A DNA stretch of 64,000 nucleotides from Leisingera sp. SS27 (GCF_028368855.1 NZ_JAQNCY010000003.1:343848-407847); one strand, 5' to 3'; positions 26,265-34,883 are shown, counted from the first letter of the stretch. The notes: generated by a model from the letters alone, not told the origin. Numbers and translations: made by a program.

Positions 26265-27176
26265 TTGGCATTAGATCATTACGTTTCTCAGGTTCATTTA
26301 AGAGAGTTCGCAGATCCTAAAACCAAAAAGCTTTTTGCTGTTAGTAAGCTGGATTTGCGAGATTTCACTCCGAAACCCAAAAGCGTCTGTGCTATACGGG
26401 ATGGGAATACAAACGAATTTCTGAAAGAGCCCCGGCTTATTGAAAAACTCCTTGAGGCTATCGAGCCCAACTACCCCTACGCTCTAAATGAACTTAGAAA
26501 CCGTCGTTGCAACAACATTGTGCGAGAAACAATCGCGGGATTCATAACAGCCGTATCCATTTCTTCACCCACGTTTGACCGTCTGTGTTTTGATGGTACG
26601 CACAACCATCTCGCCGACTTCGCTAAGCACCTAGACACTAAAAGCATTCTACCCAAGTTCCCGGAAAACTCGGACAAGCGGTACTCTGGAAAGTCGATTA
26701 CAGAACTGCTTGATCAAAATCTGGTGGAATTTAACATTGATATGAATATGCCTAAAGCCATGGCGACAACAAGGATGATTAATGTTGTCAAAGCTTTCTT
26801 AAATGCTCCCTGGGATATCCTCGAAAACCACACAGAACGAAATTTCCTGACTAGCGACTACCCAATGGTGCACGTCCCGACACTCAGTAGACGCTGGTCA
26901 AAGAAGTTCGTACCTCTGGCACCTGATATAGGCATAGTAGTTTATTCGCCAAGGGTTAGTATCTGGGATGGCCCTGTTGAAGTCGCGCATGTCGAAGTTT
27001 CTAGTTCATCTAAAATTTCTGAACTCAATCGGTTTGCGGTGTTTGCGGCGGAGGACCTTGTTTTCGCAGATCGCCCGTCACCTTTTCTAAGAAAGTTCGT
27101 TGCAAAGCATAGGCAAATGCAACTCGTCAACGACTCAAAGAGAAATGAGCTGCGGTACGTAAAGCGCAAAAGCTAA
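26265..27176 (+). CDS. DUF4238-family protein
   Basis: A 303-residue protein starting at TTG (M-A-L-D-H-Y). The N-terminus LDHYVSQVHLREFADPKTKKLFAV matches the DUF4238 opening (typically 'HHYVPqfyLr.Fa'), and the middle segment ILENHTERNFLTSDYPMV and the FVPLAPDIGIVVYSP strand also fit. The family has no established function. The only in-frame start upstream is GTG-AAT-TAA, which stops at once, so TTG is the best choice, though its ribosome-binding site is poor. GC content is about 45%, very unlike lepA, suggesting acquisition by transfer. Confidence 0.75.
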   Translation: MALDHYVSQVHLREFADPKTKKLFAVSKLDLRDFTPKPKSVCAIRDGNTNEFLKEPRLIEKLLEAIEPNYPYALNELRNRRCNNIVRETIAGFITAVSISSPTFDRLCFDGTHNHLADFAKHLDTKSILPKFPENSDKRYSGKSITELLDQNLVEFNIDMNMPKAMATTRMINVVKAFLNAPWDILENHTERNFLTSDYPMVHVPTLSRRWSKKFVPLAPDIGIVVYSPRVSIWDGPVEVAHVEVSSSSKISELNRFAVFAAEDLVFADRPSPFLRKFVAKHRQMQLVNDSKRNELRYVKRKS

Positions 27177-27194
27177 GACCCATAGCTATCGAAA

Positions 27195-27263
27195 CTGCCC
27201 GGTCGCCAGACCGGGCAGCGCCCGTCCCGCCCCCCACGGGGCGGGCGCTTCGCTTCCCACCCC
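27195..27263 (-). repeat. GC-rich dispersed repeat, copy B
   Basis: A perfect 10-bp hairpin (CTGCCCGGTC-gcca-GACCGGGCAG, 27195-27218) is followed by GC-rich sequence containing the complement of GGAAGCGAAGCGCCCGCC. It matches the 16775-16858 element in reverse orientation. The remaining 27264-27476 shows no gene. Confidence 0.55.
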
Positions 27264-27476
27264 GCCGGGCCGGGCGCTGCCCTCCGCGTTCTGATCTGAT
27301 GTCGGGCAATGTCCCTTAAGCGGGCAGGCTTGCACTACACTATCGGCCAACCGCCGCTCCTCTCAAAACCTTTGTGCGCCACTCTCTGCCCATCCTCGGC
27401 CTCTGCGCGCCAACCCGCTGAAAACCCACCCATTCCGTGTTATCCTCAACCCCGTTCATCTGGGGAGGATAACACC

Positions 27477-27716
27477 ATGAAACACCTGACTTTGGCCGCC
27501 GCGATCACCCTCCTGGCGTCGCCGCTCCTGGCCGGGCAATGCCCCGCCGACATTGCCGCCATCGACGCCGCGCTGGCCGCCGGCACCGAACTGTCGGAGG
27601 CCGATCTGGCAACCGTCCAGGAACTGCGCGACGAGGGGCAAAGCCTGCATGACAGCGGCGATCACGCCAACTCGGTTGCGACCCTTGCCGAAGCCAAGGC
27701 GATGCTGGGCATCTGA
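27477..27716 (+). CDS. Small secreted helical protein, 79 aa
   Basis: A 79-residue exported protein. The signal peptide is MKHLTLAAAITLLASPLLAG. The mature part (QCPADIAAIDAALAAGTELS, then EADLATVQELRDEGQ and a final ANSVATLAEAKAMLGI) is an acidic helical repeat-like domain with one Cys. GGGGAGGAT precedes the ATG at 27477. Similar short proteins are common in Rhodobacteraceae without known function. It is followed by a terminator and is monocistronic. Confidence 0.75.
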   Translation: MKHLTLAAAITLLASPLLAGQCPADIAAIDAALAAGTELSEADLATVQELRDEGQSLHDSGDHANSVATLAEAKAMLGI

Positions 27717-27735
27717 CACCCCGGCCCGAAACAGA

Positions 27736-27766
27736 AAAACGCCCGGCGGGACACCGGGCGTTTTTT
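27736..27766 (+). terminator. Intrinsic terminator, possibly bidirectional
   Basis: An 11-bp stem (AAAACGCCCGG at 27736-27746 with 27754-27764) and a T6 tail. It sits between the secreted-protein gene and the convergent entericidin-like gene. Confidence 0.9.
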
Positions 27767-27797
27767 ATGTTTGCAGCTGCTCCCGGGACCGGGCCGC

Positions 27798-27935
27798 TCA
27801 GAAGCTGTTCTGCACGTCCTGCGCGGCGCCGCTGATGGCGTTGCCGGCCTTGGAAATGTCGCGCCCCGCGCCCTTGGCGGTCTCGCAGGCTGCCAGCCCC
27901 AGCAGCATCAGCGCGCAGGCAAAAATCCGCATCAT
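27798..27935 (-). CDS. Entericidin-like small lipoprotein
   Basis: A 45-residue lipoprotein. The signal segment MMRIFACALMLLGLAAC ends in a lipobox LAAC with Cys17 as the lipidation site. The mature part ETAKGAGRDISKAGNAISGA, ending QDVQNSF, matches the entericidin A/B family (small amphipathic antidote/toxin-like lipoproteins of unclear role in alphaproteobacteria). GGAG lies about 8 nt before the ATG pair at 27935/27932. It is short and easily missed, and convergent with the upstream secreted-protein gene. Confidence 0.85.
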   Translation of the reverse strand: MMRIFACALMLLGLAACETAKGAGRDISKAGNAISGAAQDVQNSF

Positions 27936-28088
27936 TCCGGTTACTCCTCAAATCTGCTCTCTGTTGGCAAAATGTCTAGCAAGCCATTGGGGCGCCGGCC
28001 AGAGGCTTTGATGCGGTTGAGCGAGGTCAAGGCCGTGAGGTGCGCGCCGGGCTAGGCTTCGGGCGCACAATCACGAGGAGGCAGAGCC

Positions 28089-28406
28089 ATGGACCTGAAG
28101 ACCCGCAAACAGGCGCTGGAGGCGCGCCGCGCCGAGCTGACCGGGCATCTGAGCGAGGTTGAGCACACGCTGGACGCGCCGATGCCGCAGGACTGGGAGG
28201 ACCGCGCGTCGGAACGCCAGGGCGACGAGGTGCTGGAAAGCCTCGGCAATGCCGAACTGGACGAGCTGCGCCGGATCGACGCTGCGCTGGACCGGATCAA
28301 GGCGGGCACCTATGGCCTCTGCGCGGCGTGCGGCGAGCGGATTTCGGAGGCCCGGCTGGACTTGCTGCCCGCCGCGCCGCTGTGCAAAACCTGCGCCGCG
28401 GGGTAG
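28089..28406 (+). CDS. DksA/TraR-family zinc-finger protein 1
   Basis: A 105-residue protein with an N-terminal coiled helix pair and a C-terminal C4 zinc finger, C-x2-C-x17-C-x2-C (CAAC at about 78-81 and CKTC at about 99-102). This is the short DksA/TraR form that enters the RNA polymerase secondary channel. The coiled-coil tip carries DWEDRASERQGDEVLESLG, close to the D-x-x-D/E-A-S-x-R tip of DksA relatives. AGGAGG precedes the ATG. A paralogue follows 152 nt downstream. Confidence 0.9.
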   Translation: MDLKTRKQALEARRAELTGHLSEVEHTLDAPMPQDWEDRASERQGDEVLESLGNAELDELRRIDAALDRIKAGTYGLCAACGERISEARLDLLPAAPLCKTCAAG

Positions 28407-28486
28407 GGGCCGCAACCGGTTCTGCGGGGATTTACCAGAAATTTGCAACTTATAAGGTAGTGCAATCCCCGTAAATCGCGAGTATC

Positions 28487-28500
28487 TTGACCTGGATCAA
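28487..28500 (+). promoter_or_regulatory. FNR/FnrL-type binding site
   Basis: TTGACCTGGATCAA matches the FNR-family consensus TTGAY-N4-RTCAA on both half-sites. It is centred about 65 nt before the ATG of the second DksA-like gene. In Rhodobacteraceae such sites belong to FnrL or Dnr regulators active at low oxygen. Confidence 0.7.
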
Positions 28501-28558
28501 GGAGATAGAACTGACCCGGGGGCACGTTGCGCGAAACCTGAACTGGAGGGCATGGACT

Positions 28559-28873
28559 ATGGACTTTTCCGCCAGAAAACAAATACTTGAAGTGCGGCGC
28601 CAGCAATTGGCCGGGCTGCTGGCACGGACCGGGCAGGCACCCCGCGAACCCCGTATGGGGTCCCACCGCCAGCCGCAGTCCGAGCGTGGCGCCGGCTGCG
28701 CGATTGAGGTTCTGCCCTACGCCAGCCATGACGAGCTGCGCCGGATCGAGGCCGCACTGGCCCGTCTGAGCGACGGCTCCTACGGCTACTGCCGGATCTG
28801 CGGCGACAATATCAGCGACGACTGGCTGGACCAGCGTCCGGCCTCTCCTTTCTGCAAATCCTGCTCCCAGTAG
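28559..28873 (+). CDS. DksA/TraR-family zinc-finger protein 2
   Basis: A 104-residue paralogue of the preceding gene. It has the same C-x2-C-x17-C-x2-C finger (CRIC ... CKSC) and the same LRRIEAALARLSDGSYGYC lead-in. Its coiled-coil tip is different and shorter in acidic residues (RMGSHRQPQSERGAG), so its effect on RNA polymerase may differ. The ATG at 28559 has GGAGGG eight bases upstream. An FNR-type box in its promoter region suggests induction when oxygen is limiting. Confidence 0.88.
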   Translation: MDFSARKQILEVRRQQLAGLLARTGQAPREPRMGSHRQPQSERGAGCAIEVLPYASHDELRRIEAALARLSDGSYGYCRICGDNISDDWLDQRPASPFCKSCSQ

Positions 28874-28916
28874 CCGCGGCGCCCTCAGCGGCGCGGAACT
28901 GCCCCTCCCTCCGATT

Positions 28917-28947
28917 GCCAGCGGCCTGCCGGGCTGCTGGCCTTTTT
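28917..28947 (+). terminator. Terminator after DksA-like pair
   Basis: Stem GCCAGC / GCTGGC (28917-28922 and 28936-28941) with further GC pairing inside and a T5 run at 28943-28947. The rest of 28874-29104 has no visible gene. Confidence 0.75.
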
Positions 28948-29104
28948 GCGCCAGCTGCGGGTTTGCTTTGGGCCTGCGCGCAGGGATCAGTTGCCTGGCA
29001 GCAGCGCCGCGCTACTTTAGCTCTCCGTGCGCACAGGCCCCGTTGCCGTGCCGGGCGGGATATGCCACAACCGGCCTGACCGACTGAACAAATGAGTTTA
29101 GCAG

Positions 29105-29758
29105 ATGCCAGAATTCACTGAGCGCCGCCGCATGATGGTGGATACCCAGATCCGTCCCTCGGATGTCACCAAATACCCGATCATTGAGGCCATGCTGGGA
29201 GTCCCGCGGGAGAAATTCGTGCCGGACGCTCAGCGCGAAGCAGCTTATGCAGACCAGAACGTGCCGCTGGGCGGCGGCCGGGTGCTGCTGGAGCCGCGCA
29301 CCCTCGCCAAGATGCTGGATGCGGTGGATCTCCAGAACGATGAGCTGGTGCTCGATGTGGCCTGCAGCTTTGGCTATTCCACCGCTGTTGCGGCGCGGAT
29401 CGCGCAGATGGTGATCGGCGTCGAGGAAGACGAGGCCATGGCGGCGGATGCCCAGGAACTGCTGTCCGAGACCGGCGCCGACAATGCCATCGTGCACACC
29501 GGCCCGCTGGCCGAGGGCGCGGCGGAACACGGCGCCTATGACGTGATCCTGGTGCAGGGCGGGGCTGAGGAACTGCCCGCGGCGCTGCTGGATCAGCTCA
29601 AGGACGGCGGCCGCGTCGCCGCGCTGATGGTGACCGGCAACCTGGGTGAGGTGAAGATCGGCTACAAGACAGGCGGCCGCATTTCCTGGCGGTTTGAATT
29701 CAACGCCAGCGCTCCGGTGCTGCCGGGCTTTGCCGCGGCACGCGAATTCGCGCTCTGA
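29105..29758 (+). CDS. Protein-L-isoaspartate O-methyltransferase family protein
   Basis: A 217-residue SAM-dependent methyltransferase of the PCMT family. The N-terminal region RRRMMVDTQIRPSDVTKYPI and VPREKFVPDAQREAAYADQN is typical, and the SAM-binding motif I is LVLDVACSFGYSTAV, with CSFG replacing the canonical GxGxG. Because motif I is altered (DVACSFGYST), repair activity on isoaspartate is not certain. It lies just before the TolC-family gene, an arrangement conserved in Rhodobacteraceae, and the two may be cotranscribed. Confidence 0.85.
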   Translation: MPEFTERRRMMVDTQIRPSDVTKYPIIEAMLGVPREKFVPDAQREAAYADQNVPLGGGRVLLEPRTLAKMLDAVDLQNDELVLDVACSFGYSTAVAARIAQMVIGVEEDEAMAADAQELLSETGADNAIVHTGPLAEGAAEHGAYDVILVQGGAEELPAALLDQLKDGGRVAALMVTGNLGEVKIGYKTGGRISWRFEFNASAPVLPGFAAAREFAL

Positions 29759-29886
29759 GCCCCAGGGCCGGGGCTGCGGCAATGCGTGCCGCAAGACAAG
29801 AAATAAGGCCGGGCGCTGCGGAAAAGGCGCCCGGGACCGGGACCAACCCACCGCGGCTGGCGGCGCGGCAAAAGATAAGGCAACCG

Positions 29887-31311
29887 ATGCGAATGAAATT
29901 TCCTGCGAGTGTGTTTAAGGCTTTTGTGTTTGCCGGCAGCGTGACAGCCACAGTGCTGATGCCCCTCAAGGCGGCTGCGGACAATCTGTCCGATGCGATG
30001 ATCGGCGCTTATAAGACCAGCGGCCTGCTGGAGCAGAACCGGGCGCTGCTGCGCGTTGCAGATGAGGATGTTGCGATTGCGCTGTCGCAGCTGCGTCCGC
30101 TGATCGAATGGACCGTGACCGCCAGCCACAGCTATTCCCGCGGAGCCAACCAGTTCGGCAACTTCAATGAACTGACCAGCAACGACATCAGCACCCAGCT
30201 GCAGCTGACCCAGTTGCTCTATGATGGCGGCGAGACGCGCCTGCGCAAGGACGCTGCGCAGGAACTGGTGCTGGCCACCCGCCAGCAGCTGCTCGGCGTG
30301 GAACAGCAGGTGCTCCTGTCCGCGGTGGAGGCCTATGTCGGCGTGCTGCAGGGGCAGGAGAACGTTGCCCTGCGCCGCAACAACCTGCGTCTCTTGCAGG
30401 AAGAGCAAAAGGCGGCCCAGGACCGGTTCGAGGTCGGTGAGGTCACCCGCACCGATGTTGCCCTGGCCGAAAGCCGGGTCGCCGGCGCCCGCGCCAGCCT
30501 TACCGATGCCGAGGGCATCCTGCTCACCGCCCGCGCGACCTATCGGCAGGTGGTCGGCCACGCGCCCGGCAGCATTGCCGGCCAGCCGCGGCTCCCGTCC
30601 CGCACCCCCTCGCTTGACCGCGCGCAGTCCATTGCGCAGCGCAACCAGCCGGATCTGCTGGCGCAGCAGCACGCGGTCAAGGCCGCCGACATTCTGGTCC
30701 AGGCGGCAACCCGCGCCCTGGGGCCGAGCGTCAGCTTCCGTGCCACCGCTGGTGTGAGCGACAACATCAACGACGGCACCGGCATCAGTTCGGATGCGTC
30801 GGCCTCGGTGGTGATGTCCCAGCAGCTTTATGCCGGCGGCCGCAATGCCGCCACCCGGCGCCGCGCCATTGCCAGCGCCGATGCAGAGCGCGGCACCCTG
30901 ATCTCCACCCAGCGGTCGGTGCGCCAGGCGGTCAGCGCCGCCTTCTACAATGCCGAAACCGCCCGCGTCAGCCTGATTTCCTCGGGCGAGCGGGTGCGGG
31001 CCTCCAAGGTCGCCTTTGACGGTATCCGCGAGGAAGCCACCCTGGGCGCGCGCACCACGCTGGATGTGCTGCAGGCGGAGCAGGAATACCTCGACGCCCA
31101 GACAGAACAGGTGAACTCCCGCGCCAGCCAGGCCATCGCCGCCTATCAGCTGCTGCAATCGCAGGGCCTGCTGACGGCCGAACACCTAGGCCTGGCGGTG
31201 GAGATCTATGATCCGACCCTCTATTACAACCTGGTCAAGGACGCGCCGGCCCAGCACAGCAAGCGCGGCAAGGATCTGGACCGCGTGCTCAAGGCCTTGG
31301 GGCGGAACTGA
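29887..31311 (+). CDS. tolC: TolC-family outer-membrane efflux protein
   Basis: A 474-residue outer-membrane channel for type I secretion or RND efflux. The signal peptide is MRMKFPASVFKAFVFAGSVTATVLMPLKAAA. Two OEP repeats follow, with the characteristic LTQLLYDGGETRLRKDAA (repeat 1) and VVMSQQLYAGGRNAATRRRA (repeat 2) strand-helix junctions and long coiled-coil helices. Repeat 2 ends with GARTTLDVLQAEQEYLDAQ, the typical TolC signature. No membrane-fusion protein or inner-membrane pump is adjacent, so it probably serves several exporters. Confidence 0.93.
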   Translation: MRMKFPASVFKAFVFAGSVTATVLMPLKAAADNLSDAMIGAYKTSGLLEQNRALLRVADEDVAIALSQLRPLIEWTVTASHSYSRGANQFGNFNELTSNDISTQLQLTQLLYDGGETRLRKDAAQELVLATRQQLLGVEQQVLLSAVEAYVGVLQGQENVALRRNNLRLLQEEQKAAQDRFEVGEVTRTDVALAESRVAGARASLTDAEGILLTARATYRQVVGHAPGSIAGQPRLPSRTPSLDRAQSIAQRNQPDLLAQQHAVKAADILVQAATRALGPSVSFRATAGVSDNINDGTGISSDASASVVMSQQLYAGGRNAATRRRAIASADAERGTLISTQRSVRQAVSAAFYNAETARVSLISSGERVRASKVAFDGIREEATLGARTTLDVLQAEQEYLDAQTEQVNSRASQAIAAYQLLQSQGLLTAEHLGLAVEIYDPTLYYNLVKDAPAQHSKRGKDLDRVLKALGRN

Positions 31312-31386
31312 CAATTCACTCTATCTGTTGTGCGGGAACGGGAAGGCCGCTACACTCTGACTCAAGAGGCAAGAGTGGTAAAATAG

Positions 31387-32475
31387 ATGTCCGACCCAGT
31401 GACCCACGCCGAGATTGAAGATGTCCTGTCCTCGATCCGCCGATTGGTGAGCGATGACACCCGGGAACAGCCTGCGGCGCCGGAACCGGCGGCGCGGCTG
31501 GTGCTGACGCCCGCCCTGCGGGTGCAGGAGCCTGCGCCCGGCACCGATCCCGGCAACACGTTGCCTTCTGAAGATACGGCAGAGCCTGCAGAAGATCTGG
31601 CAGCGCAATCAGAGGCTGAGCATCAGCAGCCTGCCTCCGGTTCTGACACTGATGCCGGGAGCGCCGCTGAGGACGCTGCCGGTCTTCTGGTTGAAGAGCC
31701 CCCTCTGGCCTTTCGCCATCACAGGGAGCTGTCCCTGTCGCGGCGCAGTGCTGCTGCGGCAGAGTCTTCTGAAACAGAGCGGGCAGACGCGGAGCAAACA
31801 GACGCAGAGGCGCCCTGGGGCAATCCTGAAACCACCTTGTTTGCAGCCGCGGCCGGTGCCGGCCGGCACGACGGCAGCGCACCGGAAGAGGCCGAGCCCG
31901 GGGCCGAGGCCGCTGACACGGCGCCTGTCCTGCTCAAGGACGGGGGGCTTTCGGGCGGCACCGCCGGCGCCCGGGCGGCCTCCGTGGTCCGCAAGATCGC
32001 CGAGATGGAAGCGCGCGGCTCTGCTGCGCAGGACCACCCTCAGCAGCACTGGGAACCGGACAGCCAGACCGAGGCGCCCTTTGCAGGTGCCGGTCCGGAC
32101 ACCATCGAATGGCGTGATGAGCCGCTGCCGCTGCGCCGCGGGCAAGACGCAGAGGAAGAAATCCTGGATGTTCCTGCATCCTATTTCGAACCGGAAAGCA
32201 GCACCGCCCCGGAAAGCCCCGAGGCGGCACTGAACCCTGATACTGCAGCCGCTTCAGCAGCCACGGCGGTAGAAGACGCGGTCACCAGCGCGGCTATGGA
32301 TACCCTGGCTGAGGATGGTGACAGTTTCCTCGACGAGGACGCCCTGCGGGATCTGGTGGCCTCCATTGTGCGCGAGGAACTGCAAGGCCCGCTGGGGGAG
32401 CGCATCACCCGGAACGTGCGGAAACTGGTCCGCCGCGAAATCCAGCGCGCCTTGGCTGCCCACGATCTGCTTTGA
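31387..32475 (+). CDS. PopZ-like (DUF2497-type) polar organising protein
   Basis: A 362-residue acidic, low-complexity protein with two conserved ends. Residues 8-22 (EIEDVLSSIRRLVSD) match the N-terminal helix of PopZ, and residues 310-360 (LDEDALRDLVASIVREELQG followed by RNVRKLVRREIQRAL) match its C-terminal oligomerisation helices. The middle is disordered and rich in Ala, Glu and Pro. PopZ forms polar condensates that tether ParB/parS in alphaproteobacteria. The assignment rests on layout and end motifs, and the middle is much longer than in Caulobacter PopZ. It lies 75 nt after tolC. Confidence 0.6.
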   Translation: MSDPVTHAEIEDVLSSIRRLVSDDTREQPAAPEPAARLVLTPALRVQEPAPGTDPGNTLPSEDTAEPAEDLAAQSEAEHQQPASGSDTDAGSAAEDAAGLLVEEPPLAFRHHRELSLSRRSAAAAESSETERADAEQTDAEAPWGNPETTLFAAAAGAGRHDGSAPEEAEPGAEAADTAPVLLKDGGLSGGTAGARAASVVRKIAEMEARGSAAQDHPQQHWEPDSQTEAPFAGAGPDTIEWRDEPLPLRRGQDAEEEILDVPASYFEPESSTAPESPEAALNPDTAAASAATAVEDAVTSAAMDTLAEDGDSFLDEDALRDLVASIVREELQGPLGERITRNVRKLVRREIQRALAAHDLL

Positions 32476-32524
32476 CCGGGGCGTGCTGAAGTCTTCGCTT
32501 CCGGCTCAAGAGAAAACGGGGAAG

Positions 32525-32679
32525 CCGTCCCCTTTCCCCATCGCCTTCACAGACAGATGCCTATGGCGCACAGGCTTCTGCATCAAGGACGCTGCGCGCC
32601 AGCAAGCTGGCAAATCCTTGACGCAGAACCCCGTCCGCCATTTTCCGGCATCAGCGAAGGCGACGGAGAAAGGGGACGG
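32525..32679. repeat. 155-nt imperfect palindrome
   Basis: The outer arms, 24 nt each (32525-32548 and 32656-32679), pair with two mismatches. Inside are GATGCC / GGCATC and GGCG / CGCC, then TTCTGCATCAAGGA pairing with TCCTTGACGCAGAA (13 of 14), and at the centre GCCAGC-AA-GCTGGC. The whole segment folds into one long hairpin. It occupies most of the gap between the PopZ-like gene and cobQ (their 3' ends converge here). It could be a palindromic MITE-like repeat, a bidirectional terminator or a structured RNA. Confidence 0.75.
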
Positions 32680-32700
32680 CGGGCAGCACCGCGGCCGGAG

Positions 32701-34155
32701 TCAGGCCCGCACTTCCTGTGCCAGTTCCAGCAACTGATCCAGATCCATATACCGCTCCAGATGGTCCGCCAGCGCGTCCAGCACCTCCTCGACGCCATCC
32801 TCATATCCTGCCTGGCTTTCATGGCCGAGGCTCGCCAGCACGCTGGCGCGGAAGGCGTCTGCGGAAAACAGCCCGTGCAGGTAGGAGCCCTTGACGCGCC
32901 CGTCCGCTGAGGCCGCGCCCTCAGGCCGCCCATCGATGCTGAGCCAGGCGCGGGTGCAATCGGTGCCGGTGGTGCGGCCCATGTGGATCTCGTACCCGCT
33001 GACCGGCAGATTGCCATCACGGGTCACGGCCTCGGTCAGCGTCACCCGCTTTTCCCCGGCCATCACCGTGTGCACATCCAGCAAGCCCAGACCGTCAACT
33101 TTGCCGGGTCGCCCGTCGACGCCCTCCGGGTCGTCGATGGTCTTGCCCAGCATCTGATAGCCGCCGCACAGGCCCAGCACATGGCCGCCGCGGCGGTGAT
33201 GCGCCAGAATGTCGATGTCCCAGCCCTGCGCGCGCAGGTAGTTCAGATCGCCGATGGTCGATTTGCTGCCGGGCAGGATCACCAGATCCGCATCGCCGGG
33301 CAGGGCGCGTCCGGGCGGCACGATCTCCACCGTTACTTCCGGTTCCGCTGCCAGCGGATCCAGATCGTCGAAATTCGCCATCCGCTCCAGCTGCGGCACC
33401 ACCACCTTGCAGGCGCCGCCCGTGCGCGAGGCGATGTCCATCATGTCTTCGGCCGGCAGTTTCCAGGCATCCCAGAACCACGGCACCACACCCAGCGGGG
33501 GCCAGCCGGTGCGCGCGGCAATATCGTCCCGGCCGCCGTCAAACAGGCTCAGGTCGCCGCGGAAGCGGTTCACCATGAACCCCACGACACGCTCCAGGTC
33601 ATGGCGTTCAAGCACCGCATGGGTGCCGACGATCTGCGCAATCACCCCACCGCGGTGGATGTCGCCGGCAATCACCACTGGCACCCCGGCGGCGCAGGCA
33701 AAGCCCATGTTGGCAATGTCATTCTTGCGCAGGTTCGTCTCGGCAGGGGAGCCCGCGCCCTCGATCAGCACCAGATCGGCCTCCGCCGCCAGCCGGTGAA
33801 AGCTTTCCAGCGCCGCCTCCAAGAGGCCGGACTTGTCGCGCATGAACGATCCCGCGCCCTGGGAGCCGCGGCGCTTGCCCTGCACGATTACCTGGGCGCC
33901 GGTGTCGGTCTCGGGCTTCAAGAGCACCGGGTTCATGTCGGTATGGGGCGGGCGTTTGGCGGCGCGTGCCTGCAGCGCCTGCGCGCGGCCGATCTCGCCG
34001 CCCTCCGGCGTGACGGCGGCGTTGTTTGACATGTTCTGCGGCTTGAACGGCGCCACCTTCAGCCCGCGCCGCACATAGGCGCGCGCCAGCCCCGCCACCA
34101 GCAGTGACTTGCCGACATTGCTGCCGGTGCCCTGGATCATGATTGCGCGTGCCAT
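32701..34155 (-). CDS. cobQ: Cobyric acid synthase
   Basis: A 484-residue glutamine-dependent amidotransferase that amidates four carboxylates of adenosylcobyrinate diamide in B12 synthesis. The N-terminal synthetase domain has the P-loop [11 protein letters not shown] and [24 protein letters not shown]. The C-terminal triad-type glutaminase has [12 protein letters not shown] with the nucleophile Cys, and the catalytic His in SYLHGLF. The start at 34155 gives the usual [17 protein letters not shown]. No other cob genes are in the window and no cobalamin riboswitch was found upstream. Confidence 0.96.
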   Translation of the reverse strand: MARAIMIQGTGSNVGKSLLVAGLARAYVRRGLKVAPFKPQNMSNNAAVTPEGGEIGRAQALQARAAKRPPHTDMNPVLLKPETDTGAQVIVQGKRRGSQGAGSFMRDKSGLLEAALESFHRLAAEADLVLIEGAGSPAETNLRKNDIANMGFACAAGVPVVIAGDIHRGGVIAQIVGTHAVLERHDLERVVGFMVNRFRGDLSLFDGGRDDIAARTGWPPLGVVPWFWDAWKLPAEDMMDIASRTGGACKVVVPQLERMANFDDLDPLAAEPEVTVEIVPPGRALPGDADLVILPGSKSTIGDLNYLRAQGWDIDILAHHRRGGHVLGLCGGYQMLGKTIDDPEGVDGRPGKVDGLGLLDVHTVMAGEKRVTLTEAVTRDGNLPVSGYEIHMGRTTGTDCTRAWLSIDGRPEGAASADGRVKGSYLHGLFSADAFRASVLASLGHESQAGYEDGVEEVLDALADHLERYMDLDQLLELAQEVRA

Positions 34156-34294
34156 CCGCTGCTCCCTGCCTGCGCCCCGTCGTTCTGGGGCCTGCATAGC
34201 AGGTTAGACGCCCCCGTCCATGGGGGCTGTGCCGCAAGCGTCCCGCAGCGGCTGCCGCGCGACAGGGTTACCCTGCGGAAACCTCGGCGTTCAA

Positions 34295-34320
34295 AAGAAA
34301 AACGCGCCCCTAAGGGCGCG
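34295..34320 (-). terminator. Terminator after DUF6280 gene
   Basis: A perfect 7-bp stem, CGCGCCC-ctaa-GGGCGCG (34303-34320). On the minus strand it is followed by TTTTTCTTTTGA. Confidence 0.9.
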
Positions 34321-34346
34321 CTTTTCAGCAATGCGCAAGGGAAGCC

Positions 34347-34664
34347 TCAGGCGGCTTCAGCCTGCGCAGCGTTGCGGCGTTCGCTTTCTTCACGCGACAG
34401 AGCAACCGAGGTCCGCACACCGCGGCCCACGAAGTCCATCAGGCCTTCCACAACCCGTTCGTTCGGGTCGATGCCCGCGCAGGACAGCACTTCGCGGCCA
34501 TCGCGCGAACGTGCCCAGCGGGCGATTTGTTCCGGGCCATTGCCGTATTTCTTGTCGTCGGCGATGGCATCATCCAGTGCGGCCAGGACAACGGCTGCAA
34601 ACAGTTTGCGGGCGCGGTTGCCTTGCTCGTTATTATAAGCGGTGCCGTCTACGAAATCTCGCAT
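34347..34664 (-). CDS. DUF6280-family protein
   Basis: A 105-residue, highly conserved Rhodobacteraceae protein of unknown function. Residues 1-20 (MRDFVDGTAYNNEQGNRARK), 33-52 (AIADDKKYGNGPEQIARWAR) and the block SCAGIDPNERVVEGLMDFVG are the strongly conserved-looking parts. It has no signal peptide, no membrane helix and no known catalytic motif; predicted helical and cytosolic. It is divergent from efp across 219 bp and ends at a strong terminator, so it is transcribed alone. Confidence 0.8.
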   Translation of the reverse strand: MRDFVDGTAYNNEQGNRARKLFAAVVLAALDDAIADDKKYGNGPEQIARWARSRDGREVLSCAGIDPNERVVEGLMDFVGRGVRTSVALSREESERRNAAQAEAA

Positions 34665-34813
34665 CTCGTATCCCTTGTTGTTCTTGCTATTGCAATTTTC
34701 GGCGTAGCGCTGCTTATGACGGAAGTGTGACGATTCGGATAGAGCGCAGATGCATAGCTTTCATGCAATTTGCGCATATCTTATTCACAGATCTTCCATA
34801 CCATATCCTTGTC

Positions 34814-34842
34814 TTGCCAGCGATCAGCCCGCCAGATATAGG
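34814..34842 (+). promoter_or_regulatory. Sigma-70-like promoter for efp
   Basis: TTGCCA (34814-34819), a 17-bp spacer and TATAGG (34837-34842). This predicts a start near 34849 and a 35-nt leader before the efp ATG. Confidence 0.6.
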
Positions 34843-34883
34843 GTCTTGCAAATTATCATCAACCATCTGAAAGGCATTTTCCC

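Noticed and set aside
34156..34346. Cobalamin riboswitch before cobQ
   Set aside because: No B12-box or matching fold was recognised. The segment is mainly the terminator of the upstream gene.
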